Of a stretch of 64,000 nt of DNA, positions 62,990-64,000 are shown one piece after another. Made by a program: the position numbers and the translations under genes. Origin of the DNA: Romanomermis culicivorax (taxonomy: Eukaryota > Nematoda > Enoplea > Mermithida > Mermithidae); the NCBI GenBank assembly GCA_963922205.1, contig CAWUHX010000281.1:62001-126000 (forward strand), written 5' to 3'. The first letter of the stretch is position 1. The number at the start of each line of letters is the position of its first letter. The notes below the pieces were generated by a model, which was not told the DNA's origin, made no database searches, and saw only the letters and a program-made list of their open reading frames with translations.

Positions 62990-63566
62990 CTAACTTTTAC
63001 TGAAGCCCCGAGTAGCGGGAAGAGATTGCCTTGACTTATTTCGGGCGTGTATATAGCCCTCATATTTTTTCTCGTTACTTTCAAGGCCTGAAAAAGATGA
63101 AGACGTGGAAAATTTTATTTGCATTTATAAAATTATTTCGTAAAATTGAAATATTTTATAGAAAATATTTTTTATTGAGAAGATTTGTATTCGATGGTGC
63201 GAGGGGGGGGCAGCCGACCATAGAGGAAGCGCACCTGTGGTAACTCAACCCCTACGCTGTAAAAACCACTACATGGGAGAAGAGGAACAGCGGCAACCCA
63301 GATCTAGGCACAGATCAACCTCAAAGTCCAGGCCGAACTACGTTCGTGATCATTTCCGGTAGCCTGAAAAGAAGTGCCCTGCCAAATGGATTGATCAAAG
63401 TCGCCGTCACCTGAAGGACCTGGTAGGGACTGGATCACATCTTGGAGGGGGTAGCCCCAAAAATTTGTTTTCCGAGGGGAAAACTGTTATGCAGTCGAGG
63501 CCTCAGTATGAGACTCAGGCTGCAGAAAGGTTTTCACCTCCGGTTGGTCGGTTTTGAGGACCGAGG
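62990..63566. other. No gene recognised
   Basis: Possibly the body of a tRNA-headed element starting at 62917. 63180-63420 is GC-richer and carries GGGGGGGG and AGGCACAGATCAACCTCAAAG. No reading frame with recognisable protein was found. Confidence 0.45.
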
Positions 63567-64000
63567 GATATCGGGGTTGCCACAGGTGCACGTGTTCAGC
63601 TTCCAGTATCGGTGCGCAGGCGGTAGGATGCAGCCAAAAGTGGTGAAAAAGAAAGAAAAATTTGCATAGAGAAATGCAGCCACTGTTTCGCGTATTTTGT
63701 GTTTATTTGTCTGTATGAAAATATTATGTTGTTTTGTGGAGCGTCACCGCCATCGTCTTTAGTTATAATATTATTATTTTTATTATTTTTGGCGTCGCCC
63801 GTTGTTTACCCAATACAAGTTGAACAGGTAACTTGTATTGTTTTGTGAGTGTAGTGGAGGCTCTCATAAGTTTAGGATTGGAGACTTCGGTAGGATCTCC
63901 TGAGGTACGTGCCAAGGTGTTCTGCCTGAGGTTTGGTGAAAGTTCTGGCGAGTATCTGGTGAAACGTCTGAGAGAGTTTTTAGTTTATTGTTTTTATTAG
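63567..64000 (+). repeat. Dispersed repeat family A, copy cut by window end
   Basis: Reverse complement of 29998-30430 with moderate divergence: CACAGGTGCACGTGTTCAGC, GTGCGCAGGCGGTAGGATGC, GCATAGAGAAATGCAGCCAC, GGATCTCCTGAGGTACGTGCC, and TTTAGTTTATTGTTTTTATTAG at the edge. The copy at 29922 continues about 75 bp further, so this one should extend past 64000. It lies 33 kb away in opposite orientation. Confidence 0.85.

Overview
The window looks like nematode nuclear DNA. Three signs point that way. A tract of (GCCTAA)n, which is (TTAGGC)n on the other strand, is the nematode telomere repeat. Seven separated minus-strand exons have nematode-style short acceptors (TTTTCAG, TTTTAG). Their combined product is a cuticlin, a ZP-domain protein of the worm cuticle. 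There is no bacterial-style gene organisation, and nearly all long uninterrupted reading frames are artefacts of tandem repeats.

Layout. 1-26436 is one giant satellite of a 13-bp unit (about 2,000 copies, running off the left edge), fading through a decayed border to about 27560. 27561-36902 has no gene I can support. It holds dispersed repeats, including two LTR-like elements with 4-bp target duplications, a direct ~550-bp repeat pair, a tRNA-derived SINE head and a repeat family that recurs inverted at the right edge. 36903-62656 is one large minus-strand gene. Reading 5' to 3' from the right, it has a von Willebrand A (vWA) C-terminal exon (62422-62656), ZP-N exons (58608-58842, 55836-56038), ZP-C exons (53328-53470, 53185-53275, 50150-50270) and a 738-bp last exon with a furin-type RKKR site (36903-37640). 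Intron phases agree at every junction from 58842 down to 36903. Only the vWA-to-ZP junction is unresolved. The 5' end lies beyond the window. The vWA plus ZP architecture is that of C. elegans CUT-6.

The introns carry almost all of the mobile and repetitive DNA. The last intron (12.5 kb) contains four arrays of a 17-bp unit that reads TTTTTCAG on the transcribed strand, so the pre-mRNA would carry hundreds of acceptor look-alikes. It also holds a Foldback-like element with 9-bp flanking direct repeats and telomeric repeats in its loop. Other introns hold a complete 1,313-bp mariner whose transposase has a single stop at codon 9, a TTAA-flanked piggyBac remnant, two small inverted-repeat elements, a third LTR-like element, a tandem SINE array, an AT-rich tatat array and a 19-bp array.

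The main results are the hidden spliced cuticlin gene, with apparent paired loss of two ZP-C cysteines, the acceptor-mimic intron, and the Foldback-like element. All coordinates and alignments were made by eye.
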